A program made the position numbers and the translations under genes. From contig CAMWWZ010000014.1 in the NCBI GenBank assembly GCA_947178095.1, positions 1 to 37,426 of the forward strand: a stretch of DNA of 37,426 nucleotides. Direction: 5' to 3'. The DNA comes from an uncultured Treponema sp. Lineage in GTDB: Bacteria; Spirochaetota; Spirochaetia; Treponematales; Treponemataceae. Under the pieces are notes generated by a model, which was not told where the DNA came from, searched no databases, and saw nothing but the letters and a program-made list of their open reading frames with translations. This document shows, one piece after another, positions 31,100 to 37,426 of this stretch (positions within the stretch are counted from its first letter, which is position 1; each line of letters starts with the position of its first letter).

Positions 31100-32598
31100 T
31101 GAAGATGAAGCACGCCGCTGTCATTTTGCTCGCAATTCTTATTCCATCTTCGATTTTCGCGAAAACTCGCTACGCAGAAGAATCGCTCTTTGATGCGTGG
31201 AAGCGTTTTCTTTCCGCATGGGAGCACAGCGGCGATGTTCCTGGAAATTTTTTAGAAGACGAACTGATTGACCTTGAAAAAGAGATTGCCGCTTATTGCG
31301 CGAGCGACATCTATCTTGAAGAACACGGCGATAGCGGAGACGATGTGAGCGAGCGCATGAAGTGCGCGGAATCCCTCGTAAAAGACGCGCTGCTTTTCAT
31401 CCGCGATGGCGATGAAAATGCATGGCGTGCATGTTGCGCATCGCTCATTCTCTGCATGACAGATTTTATGAAAAGCGTTTTCGAGAATTCGCGTTCGTAC
31501 TTTATGCCGTTCGTATTTTTGCTCTCCGCCATATCCGTACTCGGAATTCTTGTTGTGATAATCGGGCTTGAATATGCGTTGCGCGTGGGAGAATTCAAGC
31601 GGCTTGCGGAACAAAACGAGCGTCGTAGGCTTGTCATTCGCACGACCACGCAGGTGGAAGAAAATGAGCGCGGCAGAATCTCTCGCGATTTGCACGATAC
31701 AGTAATGCAGGACATTCGCACAGTCTTATTGTACGCGCGAAAACTCAACGGAAGCGAGCATCTCAGCGCCGAGGAACGGGAAACTTCCGGTCAAATCATA
31801 ATGCTATCCGAACGCACGATAACGGCGGCGCGTCAGATTGTGCGCAACCTTGCCCCGCCTGAAATCGGGAGCGTGGACTTCACCTCCCTTCTTTCTGAAC
31901 ATTGTGCGAACGTGGAAAAAAGCGGCGCAATGAAATGCACGTTCTACGCCGAGCCGAGCGAATTGTATCAGAGGCTTTCCGCAGGACAGAAACTCCACAT
32001 CTTTAGAATAGTGCAGGAATCAATTACGAACGCAGTCAAACATTCGGGCGCGGAGGAAATCAGCGTCATTGCGCGGGAAGAGGATGGCGGAAAACTCATT
32101 TTTATTGTGAGCGACGATGGGCGTGGTTTTGACGGCACGGAATCAGAGCGCGGTGCGGAAATGCTCCGCAATGACGAGACTGGAACGCGACTTGGAATCT
32201 GCGGTATGAAAAGCCGCGCCGCCATGCTTAACGCGGAACTTGTCATAAAAAGCAACTCCGACATTGGCACACAGGTGAAACTTATCATTTCGATGAATTT
32301 AAATGGTAAGTGGGGGGGGGGTAGACGCATTGTTCGTATAAGCATCTATGAAAAAAAATTTTCTGTTCGTAAAAAAACGCGATTTCGCATATCCTGTCAA
32401 CATACCTCGCATGAATTATTTTTTTGCGCAGGTATGAATCTTCGCGCTCCAGTATATACAAAGAATCCGAGTGGAACGCAAATTCCTTTGTCCAGCAAAT
32501 TTATTGGAACTCGTGGAAGCAGAGCGCAAATGAACATCGGTATTCCATTGCTTTTTAGGAAAAAATACATTTGGCGCACGGGCATATCTTCGCGATAG
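31099..32598 (+). CDS. Sensor histidine kinase (HisKA_3), reading frame extended by a poly-G tract
   Basis: The kinase begins with a signal peptide (KHAAVILLAILIPSSIFA), has a periplasmic domain of about 110 residues, a membrane segment (about 136-158, MPFVFLLSAISVLGILVVIIGLEY), a HisKA_3 domain (RISRDLHDTVMQDI, phospho-His near 199) and an HATPase domain (QESITNAVKHSG, DDGRGFDG, GTRLGICGMKSRA). The catalytic domain is complete by about 32300. A run of ten G (32312-32321) then opens a tail of about 95 residues that overlaps the convergent gene and does not look like protein. With nine G it would end at 32341, with eleven at 32324. The start ATG overlaps the regulator's TGA. Confidence 0.87.
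   Translation: MKMKHAAVILLAILIPSSIFAKTRYAEESLFDAWKRFLSAWEHSGDVPGNFLEDELIDLEKEIAAYCASDIYLEEHGDSGDDVSERMKCAESLVKDALLFIRDGDENAWRACCASLILCMTDFMKSVFENSRSYFMPFVFLLSAISVLGILVVIIGLEYALRVGEFKRLAEQNERRRLVIRTTTQVEENERGRISRDLHDTVMQDIRTVLLYARKLNGSEHLSAEERETSGQIIMLSERTITAARQIVRNLAPPEIGSVDFTSLLSEHCANVEKSGAMKCTFYAEPSELYQRLSAGQKLHIFRIVQESITNAVKHSGAEEISVIAREEDGGKLIFIVSDDGRGFDGTESERGAEMLRNDETGTRLGICGMKSRAAMLNAELVIKSNSDIGTQVKLIISMNLNGKWGGGRRIVRISIYEKKFSVRKKTRFRISCQHTSHELFFCAGMNLRAPVYTKNPSGTQIPLSSKFIGTRGSRAQMNIGIPLLFRKKYIWRTGISSR
32312..32321 (+). repeat. Poly-G tract (10 G)
   Basis: Ten consecutive G at the end of the kinase ORF, a slippage-prone homopolymer of a kind known to vary in Treponema. Its length decides where the kinase reading frame ends. 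Confidence 0.9.
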
Positions 32599-33002
32599 TC
32601 CGTAAATATATGGAGTATGCAAGATATGAGCGCACCTTCCGCGCTAATTGAGATTCCGACTATGAACGAAAGCAGCACAATGTCGATCGCCGTAAACTCG
32701 CGTCTCGCACGAACGTACAGCCTTATGATAAGCACGATGGTCAGTGAGACGGCAGTCCATGAGAGCGAGAGCAATGTGTGCGCGTATAGCACCTTGGAAA
32801 GGAAATGGTACATCACTGCCGAGATGATTCCAGAAATTCCGCCGAAAAAGGACGCGGTTATAGTAAAAAGCGTGTCGATGAAAAGCGGCATGGAATTGAA
32901 ATATTTTTGCAAGGAATTCGCAAGCAGCTCAAGAAATCCGCATGCCACGCCCGTGAGAATCTGCGTCCTCATCGAAAATGTCCTGTTTAAGTCAATGCTC
33001 AT
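32397..33002 (-). CDS. Integral membrane protein (ECF-S-like)
   Basis: The product (201 aa) is almost wholly hydrophobic, with about five or six membrane helices and short charged loops (MRTQILTGVACGFLELLANSLQKYF, LFTITASFFGGISGIISAVMYHFLS, LLSLSWTAVSLTIVLII, FTAIDIVLLSFIVGISISAEGALI). The pattern resembles substrate-binding (S) components of ECF transporters or a membrane sensor. I am unsure. A TATACT box at 33014-33009 ends 6 nt before the ATG and no ribosome-binding site is seen. It converges with the kinase gene, and the kinase ORF at its present G count overlaps its last 202 bp. Confidence 0.72.
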   Translation of the reverse strand: MSIDLNRTFSMRTQILTGVACGFLELLANSLQKYFNSMPLFIDTLFTITASFFGGISGIISAVMYHFLSKVLYAHTLLSLSWTAVSLTIVLIIRLYVRARREFTAIDIVLLSFIVGISISAEGALISCILHIFTDYREDMPVRQMYFFLKSNGIPMFICALLPRVPINLLDKGICVPLGFFVYTGARRFIPAQKNNSCEVC

Positions 33003-33068
33003 TTATCCAGTATAGCATGAAATATTTTGATATGACTAGTGGTGTCAAGGAAAGCGGAATTCCGCCCG

Positions 33069-34076
33069 TCATTGCCCGAGATTTTCTTCCAGCTCATCAA
33101 AATTGACCTCCGACTTTGCAATCGTTTTCTTGTTATCGTCATCATCTTTTTTCAATTTTTTGTGATGCCTATAGACGGTGAGCGTTTTCAGTTCGCCATT
33201 TTCGTGATATTCGTACTCGCACCAGCGCGTTTCTTCGTAGGAATTGGTGCGATATGTGCGGCGGATTTCGCGCCCCGCTTCATCGTAATCGCGCCATTCT
33301 TCTAGAAAAAATTGTAAGTCACTTGTGTTGTCGCTGCGGTAAATGAGCCTGCCGTTCTCGTCATATTTGAATCGCTCTTCTCCGCCGAAACTTTTCCAGC
33401 ATCGGATGCAGCGGTCGTTTTCGTCATATTCGTACTGCCGCCAAACGCGATTTTTTCGTTTTTCAAGAACGCGTCTTCCTTTTGCGTCGTATTCGTAGTG
33501 GTGCTCAAGTTTTCCGAGCCAGTACCACTCGTAAGTCTTGTTGCCGTTCTCGTCGTACTCGTATCGTTTTTTCAAACCGTCAGAATCGCGCAGGCTCGTG
33601 CATTTTCCGTTTTTGTCGTATTCGAGCCATTCTTCGTACACTTCGGAGTTTTGATCAACTTGTTTCCAATGGACGATATGTCCGCGTTCATCGCAGTCAT
33701 ACCATTCTTTTTTTTGAAGCACTCCGTTCATGGCGACTTCGCCTTGGACGCGGTTTCCGCGCTCGTCGTACTCAAGCCAATGTTCATAACCGTTTGACTT
33801 TTTGCAATGAATTTCGTTTCCGTTTGCATCGTATTCGCGGCAGATTTCAAAGCATTCCGCATCGTAATCGTGCCAAATTTTCTTTCCGTCCGCGTCGTAT
33901 TCGAAAAAAAATTCAAAGTCGTCCGGATGATGGCGTTTTCCCTTGTAGTAGCGGTGACAAATTTCTTTGCCGCTATCGTTGTACTCGATGAACTCATAGA
34001 GCTTTACCAATTCTTCTGTGGTCTCGCCGTTCACGGTGAATGTTTTTTTGAAGGTTTCGTTCTGTTGATTTTCCAT
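33069..34076 (-). CDS. YD-repeat protein D (fourth in tandem array)
   Basis: The product is 335 aa with no signal peptide. It starts MENQQNETFKKTFTVNGETTEELV, the conserved N-terminal block, and continues with about 12 irregular repeats built on EYDENG followed by about 15 residues (for example FFEYDADGKKIWH, LEYDERGNRV, YEYDENGNKTYE, FKYDENGRLIY). It closes with the cap CEYEYHENGELKTLTVY and a lysine/aspartate-rich tail. The repeats resemble RHS/YD repeats (PF05593), but no RHS core or toxin domain is present. The start follows GGGAAAA, 69 nt from the previous stop, so it is the distal gene of a pair with protein C. Confidence 0.82.
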   Translation of the reverse strand: MENQQNETFKKTFTVNGETTEELVKLYEFIEYNDSGKEICHRYYKGKRHHPDDFEFFFEYDADGKKIWHDYDAECFEICREYDANGNEIHCKKSNGYEHWLEYDERGNRVQGEVAMNGVLQKKEWYDCDERGHIVHWKQVDQNSEVYEEWLEYDKNGKCTSLRDSDGLKKRYEYDENGNKTYEWYWLGKLEHHYEYDAKGRRVLEKRKNRVWRQYEYDENDRCIRCWKSFGGEERFKYDENGRLIYRSDNTSDLQFFLEEWRDYDEAGREIRRTYRTNSYEETRWCEYEYHENGELKTLTVYRHHKKLKKDDDDNKKTIAKSEVNFDELEENLGQ

Positions 34077-34145
34077 TATTTTCCCTTGATGTTTTTGCGT
34101 TTGGCTTGCATCCCTATAGTCGAACAAACTTTTGGGACGTATTTT

Positions 34146-34958
34146 TTATATCACGTTGTACTCGATGATTTTTTTGTGCTTTCCGTTTTCGTGATACTCG
34201 TACTCATACCAATGTTCGTGGGCGGGACCGTTGGAATCCCATTCGTGGATTTTGTTGCCTTTTTCATCATATTCCCACCACCATTCAATGCCATTAGATT
34301 CCTTCACATGAATCTCGTGTCCCTGCTCATCGTACTCTTTCCAAGTCTCACTGGTTTTCTTGCCATCAAAATACTTGTGGTAAATCAGGTTCCCTTTGGC
34401 ATCGTATTCGTAGAGATGTTCATAACCGTCATTGGATTTGCGGCGCAGTTCATTTCTGTTCTCGTCGTACTCGTGCCACCATTCTCTGCCAGCCGGACAT
34501 TTTTGGTGAACGAGATTTCCACGCTCGTCATATTCGTACCAATATTCTTCGCCGTCGGAACATTTCTCGTGGATTTGGTTTCCGTTCTTGTCATATTCGC
34601 TAAAGTATTCAAGGCCGGTAAAATCCTTGTAGTAAATTTCGTTGCCTTTTTCATCGTATTTCCAACGTTCCTCCATTGGATATGCGTTCTGCCAGTAACG
34701 GATTTTTCTGCCGTTCTTGTCGTATTCCCACCACCATTCAGTGCCATCGGAAGCCTTGCAGTGGATGAGGTTTCCGAGTTCGTCGTATTCTCTGAAAACT
34801 TCGTAGAATTCTTTTTTACCGTGGCTGCTGAAATTCGTGACATGCACGAGCCGCCCTGCCTCGTCATATTCTTCGATTTTTCCGAGCTTCACAATTTGCT
34901 CTTTTGTCTTGCCGTTCACGATGAACGTCTTGGTGAATAAATTATCCTGTTTTTCCAT
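34146..34958 (-). CDS. YD-repeat protein C (third in array)
   Basis: At 270 aa this has the cleanest repeats: N-terminal MEKQDNLFTKTFIVNGKTKEQIV, then about ten units such as WEYDKNGRKIRY, WKYDEKGNEIYYKD, SEYDKNGNQIHEK, YEYDERGNLVHQK, HEYDENRNELRRK and WEYDEKGNKIHEWD, ending with WYEYEYHENGKHKKIIEY. The unit is roughly 21 residues with Y-D and N-G as fixed points. It is soluble, with no membrane segment. The ATG at 34958 has GTGGAGG upstream. The longer frame to 35186 runs through promoter DNA. The shared AT-rich element lies at 35039-35060. Function unknown; a scaffold or binding role is inference. Confidence 0.82.
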   Translation of the reverse strand: MEKQDNLFTKTFIVNGKTKEQIVKLGKIEEYDEAGRLVHVTNFSSHGKKEFYEVFREYDELGNLIHCKASDGTEWWWEYDKNGRKIRYWQNAYPMEERWKYDEKGNEIYYKDFTGLEYFSEYDKNGNQIHEKCSDGEEYWYEYDERGNLVHQKCPAGREWWHEYDENRNELRRKSNDGYEHLYEYDAKGNLIYHKYFDGKKTSETWKEYDEQGHEIHVKESNGIEWWWEYDEKGNKIHEWDSNGPAHEHWYEYEYHENGKHKKIIEYNVI

Positions 34959-35038
34959 ACATCCTCCACAACTAATTTTTTGTTGCTCGCTCTGACACAA
35001 GTAAGATGCTGAAGCGGCGGTGCTCTCTTTTGTGCTGC

Positions 35039-35060
35039 AAAATAATATATAAAAAAATTT
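35039..35060 (-). promoter_or_regulatory. AT-rich shared element, copy 2 (YD-repeat gene C)
   Basis: Plus-strand AAAATAATATATAAAAAAA, then TTT, located 81 nt upstream of the protein C start. It matches the copies before the fliG-like gene and protein A. Confidence 0.65.
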
Positions 35061-35110
35061 GCAAAAGATAAAAAAAATATTTTTCTGACAACTGCAAACA
35101 CACGCACGAA

Positions 35111-35899
35111 TCAATTTTCGCCGACCGCCATGTACCTGATGCGTTGTTTTATCGTTCCATCTTCCCAAAGTTTGTACTTGTACCAAAAATCTTTTTCTTC
35201 CAAACCTTCGCAGTATTTGCGGTGAATGAGGAATCCGTCTTCATCGTATTCTTCATAGCATTCTATACCGCCGATTGTGGATTTGCGGCGGCGGCTTGTG
35301 ATTTTGTTTTCGTTGTATTCGTACCATTCTTTCCAGTCGCCGACTTCCTTGTAGACGAGGTTTTCGTTTTCATCGTATTCATATATATTTTTGTCTATAA
35401 TTTCGCCGCTTTCATCTTTTATGAGAATGAGATTTCCTTTTTCGTCATATTCATACCATTCCTCGCCATCAGGTCCTGTGCTGTGCACGCGCCTTCCGTT
35501 TTCATCGAATTCGTTTTTTGTCTCAATGCCGTCGTAATTTTTGGAACGAATTTCGTTGCCGTTCGCGTCGAACTCGTACCAAACTTCATGCCAGTAATTA
35601 TCTTTTTTGTGGACGCACTTTCCTTTTTCATCGTACTCATACCATTCTTCACGCATATCTTCGTCATTCTCGTTGTCTTTGTATACGATGTGGACTGGCT
35701 TTCCGTTCTCGTTGTATTCGTACTGTGTTTCAAAAGACGCTCCAATCAAATTCTCGTTGCCTGGAGCATAGCGATGATAAATCAGATTTCCGTTTTCGTC
35801 ATACTCATCTTCGATTCCGATAAATACAACTCTCTTTTCCATTGTTCTTCCGTTGACGCTGAATGCCTTTTGGACAACGGGATTGTCCTGCTGTTTCAT
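35111..35899 (-). CDS. YD-repeat protein B (second in array)
   Basis: The product is about 262 aa. It begins MKQQDNPVVQKAFSVNGRTMEKRV and carries about 9-10 repeats (EDEYDENGNLIYH, TQYEYNENGKPVHI, YEYDEKGKCVHK, YEFDANGNEIRSK, NEFDENGRRVHS, YEYDEKGNLILI, YEYDENENLVYKE, YEYNENKITS), closing with FWYKYKLWEDGTIKQRIRYMAV. It belongs to the same family as A, C and D. GGAGGAAGAAA precedes the ATG. That site and the first 32 codons lie inside the annotated 3' end of protein A's reading frame, so A and B overlap by 95 nt in different frames. It probably shares A's promoter. Confidence 0.82.
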   Translation of the reverse strand: MKQQDNPVVQKAFSVNGRTMEKRVVFIGIEDEYDENGNLIYHRYAPGNENLIGASFETQYEYNENGKPVHIVYKDNENDEDMREEWYEYDEKGKCVHKKDNYWHEVWYEFDANGNEIRSKNYDGIETKNEFDENGRRVHSTGPDGEEWYEYDEKGNLILIKDESGEIIDKNIYEYDENENLVYKEVGDWKEWYEYNENKITSRRRKSTIGGIECYEEYDEDGFLIHRKYCEGLEEKDFWYKYKLWEDGTIKQRIRYMAVGEN

Positions 35900-36920
35900 T
35901 TTCTTCCTCCAAAAATTTTTGTTTGTATGATGCGCAGTTCGTGTTATCATTATCAACAAGTATGTATTCTACGCACCGCTTTATTTTTCCGTTCTGCCAA
36001 AAGTCGTATACCCACCATCTTTCGCCGAGTTCGAAATCCTTTTGGTGAACATGGTTTCCGTGCTCATCGTATTCATCCCATACCTCATTGCCATGCGCAT
36101 CAACGTAGTGCGTCCTGTTTCCGCGCTCATCGTATTCCCAAAGTTTTTCTTTTCCATTGGGTGTGCGACTTTTGATGTTCAGGAGAATTCCGTTCGCTCT
36201 GTATTCGTACCATTCTTCGTTTCCCTTTTCATCCTTCCAGTAGATTTGGTTTCCGTTCGCGTCGTACTTCCGCCATTTCTCGCTGCCATAGCTGCTCTTG
36301 TAGTGAGTTCCATTTCCGTTTTTGTCGTACTCCCACCATTCTTCAATCAATAAATCCTTGCATAATAAATCTCTCGTCTTTGCGCTCATTGTAACCCAGT
36401 TGGGCTTGTACTTTTTTTTGAGCGTGCGCTGATAGATGCATTTTTCTTGCGCATTGTATTTGTACCAGTATTCTTTGCCGTTGGATATTTTGGTGTGGAT
36501 ATTGTTTCCGTCTGCATCGTATTCATACCAAGTTTCAAATTCCAAAGAGGAATATATGAGCCTGTCTTGTTCGTCATACTTCCACCTTCCCTCGTTGCCA
36601 GCTTCGTCCTTATAAAGGATTTTGTTTCCGTTCCCGTCGTAGTCGAACCATTCTTCATTGCCGTCCGAGCATCTGCTGTGCGTAATGTTTCTGCGCGAGT
36701 CATATTCCTTCCAGCATTCAAATCCGTGCGAATTTTTAAAGTGGACGCAGTTTCCGTTCTCATCGTACTCACTCCACACTTCGTAGTCGCGAGAATATTT
36801 GTAGTAAATTTTGTTCCCGCTTTCGTCGTATTCTTCCACATCTCCGATTGTCACGAGCCGTTCCATTGCCACGCCGTTCACAGTGAATGTCATTGTGATG
36901 GCTTCATCCTTTTTTCCCAT
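35805..36920 (-). CDS. YD-repeat protein A (first in array)
   Basis: This is the longest member at 371 aa: MGKKDEAITMTFTVNGVAMERLV, then about 13 repeats (EEYDESGNKIYY, SEYDENGNCVHFK, KEYDSRRNITHSR, FDYDGNGNKILYKD, KYDEQDRLIY, YEYDADGNNIHTK, and later WEYDERGNRTHYV, DEYDEHGNHVHQK), and the cap WWVYDFWQNGKIKRCVEY. Between them lies a longer insertion (KKKYKPNWVTMSAKTRDLL). After the cap the frame continues for about 45 residues into the start of gene B and ends in a basic tail. Its relatives stop shortly after the cap, so that tail is suspect. GATGGAGG precedes the ATG at 36920. The shared element is at 36963-36983. Confidence 0.82.
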   Translation of the reverse strand: MGKKDEAITMTFTVNGVAMERLVTIGDVEEYDESGNKIYYKYSRDYEVWSEYDENGNCVHFKNSHGFECWKEYDSRRNITHSRCSDGNEEWFDYDGNGNKILYKDEAGNEGRWKYDEQDRLIYSSLEFETWYEYDADGNNIHTKISNGKEYWYKYNAQEKCIYQRTLKKKYKPNWVTMSAKTRDLLCKDLLIEEWWEYDKNGNGTHYKSSYGSEKWRKYDANGNQIYWKDEKGNEEWYEYRANGILLNIKSRTPNGKEKLWEYDERGNRTHYVDAHGNEVWDEYDEHGNHVHQKDFELGERWWVYDFWQNGKIKRCVEYILVDNDNTNCASYKQKFLEEENETAGQSRCPKGIQRQRKNNGKESCIYRNRR

Positions 36921-36962
36921 GTTTCCTCCATCGCTGTTTTTTTGACGTGTCCATTGCGTCAC

Positions 36963-36983
36963 AAAATAATATATAAAAAAGTT
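36963..36983 (-). promoter_or_regulatory. AT-rich shared element, copy 3 (YD-repeat gene A)
   Basis: Plus-strand AAAATAATATATAAAAAAG, then TT, 43 nt upstream of the protein A start. It is nearly identical to the copies at 30242-30263 and 35039-35060. Confidence 0.65.
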
Positions 36984-37073
36984 CGCGAAAATTAAAAAAA
37001 ATTCGCAAGCACGGAGTCATGGGCGGGCGTTTGAAGTTTGCGGCAGAACTCGCTTATGTATTGTCATTTCTCA

Positions 37074-37426
37074 TCAGTGTGGAACATTCGCGCCATCCTT
37101 GTTTAGCAAAAATTGAATCAACTCCTCTTCGCTGGGGTCGTGGTCTGGGCGGCAGGCTAGGTAGTGCGTGATCGGAAAGTCCGAGCCGAAGCGGATTCTG
37201 CTTCCGAAGCCCGCTGCGCGGATTTCCCGCACCGCCCCTTCGGGAGCGAACGCCGTGTCGCAGACGACGTTGGGATGCCTTTCCAGCATGGCGAGCGTCT
37301 CATCAAGGGGGCGGCAGTGCGCCAGTTGCACCGTGACCCGCGGGTACGCCTCGATGAGCGGCGCGAAGAGCGAGGGTAGTTCGAATGGGTCGGGTCCCGC
37401 ATGAATCAGTATGGGAAAGTTGCATT
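37074..37426 (-). CDS. Amidohydrolase (TIM-barrel), C-terminal fragment
   Basis: The frame is open from the window edge to a TGA at 37074 and gives about 117 residues of an amidohydrolase-2-like protein: ILIHAGPDP (metal-binding His), VQLAHCRPLDETLAML (second His), NVVCDTAF and FGSDFPITHYL (catalytic Asp region). The protein continues beyond the window, so neither length nor function can be set. Base composition is strikingly GC-rich compared with the YD-repeat genes beside it, which suggests a different origin or strong codon bias. Confidence 0.8.
   Translation of the reverse strand, partial: CNFPILIHAGPDPFELPSLFAPLIEAYPRVTVQLAHCRPLDETLAMLERHPNVVCDTAFAPEGAVREIRAAGFGSRIRFGSDFPITHYLACRPDHDPSEEELIQFLLNKDGANVPH

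Noticed and set aside
33036..33046. TTGTCAAGG/TTGACA-like box upstream of the membrane-protein gene at 33002
   Set aside because: The distance to the -10 box at 33009-33014 (about 28 nt) is too long for a -35 element.
33482..36175. Long plus-strand reading frames in the YD-repeat region (for example 33807-34940 and 35144-36175)
   Set aside because: They are antisense to clearly repetitive proteins and consist of hydrophobic FVVFVPFF-like strings produced by the complement of the EYDENG codons. No start signals are present.
35805..36920. Idea that the array is an RHS polymorphic-toxin locus
   Set aside because: No RHS core (DPxGL), no toxin domain, no immunity-like small genes and no secretion signals are visible. 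Genes are far too short.

Overview
The window looks like a chromosomal segment of a host-associated spirochaete, most likely a Treponema. The signs are a FliG-family flagellar switch paralogue, a tandem pair of TlyC/CNNM-type CBS proteins behind a lipoprotein, a poly-G tract at the end of a sensor-kinase gene, and AT-rich DNA in which AAA/TTT runs alternate with GCG/CGC codons. This placement is inferred from gene content. No rRNA or other marker gene is present.

Layout. 1-5.6 kb: a thioredoxin-like lipoprotein, two CNNM/CBS membrane proteins and a beta-barrel outer-membrane protein. 5.8-10 kb (minus strand): an FAD-dependent dehydrogenase, a Rel-type (p)ppGpp enzyme with a broken HD hydrolase site, and a YbaK-type deacylase. 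10.2-13 kb: a methyltransferase-hydrolase pair that looks imported, a truncated copy of an acetyltransferase gene, and a membrane-anchored unknown. 13.1-17.5 kb: pncB, a HEPN/MNT pair, galE and an M20 peptidase. 17.5-20.4 kb: a frameshifted secreted protein, a small unknown, a PH-domain membrane protein divergent from an XRE regulator, and a P-loop kinase. 20.4-25.3 kb: mraY, a hairpin-rich element, parB-parA and a divergent methyltransferase. 25.3-28.8 kb: a small-gene island (GNAT, TfoX-like, WYL regulator, two GyrI-like proteins). 28.8-33 kb: an esterase, a short FliG paralogue, and a two-component system convergent with a membrane protein. 33-37 kb: four tandem genes for YD-repeat proteins. 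The end of the window holds a GC-rich amidohydrolase fragment.

The least familiar part is the array of four cytoplasmic YD-repeat proteins. They share an N-terminal block (F-x-VNG) and a C-terminal cap, and carry about 10-13 copies of a roughly 21-residue repeat. Two of the genes share a near-identical AT-rich element of about 20 bp with the fliG-like gene, which suggests common control.

Two regulatory patterns recur. A palindrome GACA-N6-TGTC marks the WYL-regulator island and looks like the regulator's operator. Many genes, including a toxin-antitoxin gene, parA and the response regulator, have a -10 box only 6-7 nt before the ATG and no ribosome-binding site, which predicts leaderless mRNAs. 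Three families of structured intergenic repeats are also present. Nothing was aligned by computer; every repeat and motif was found by eye.
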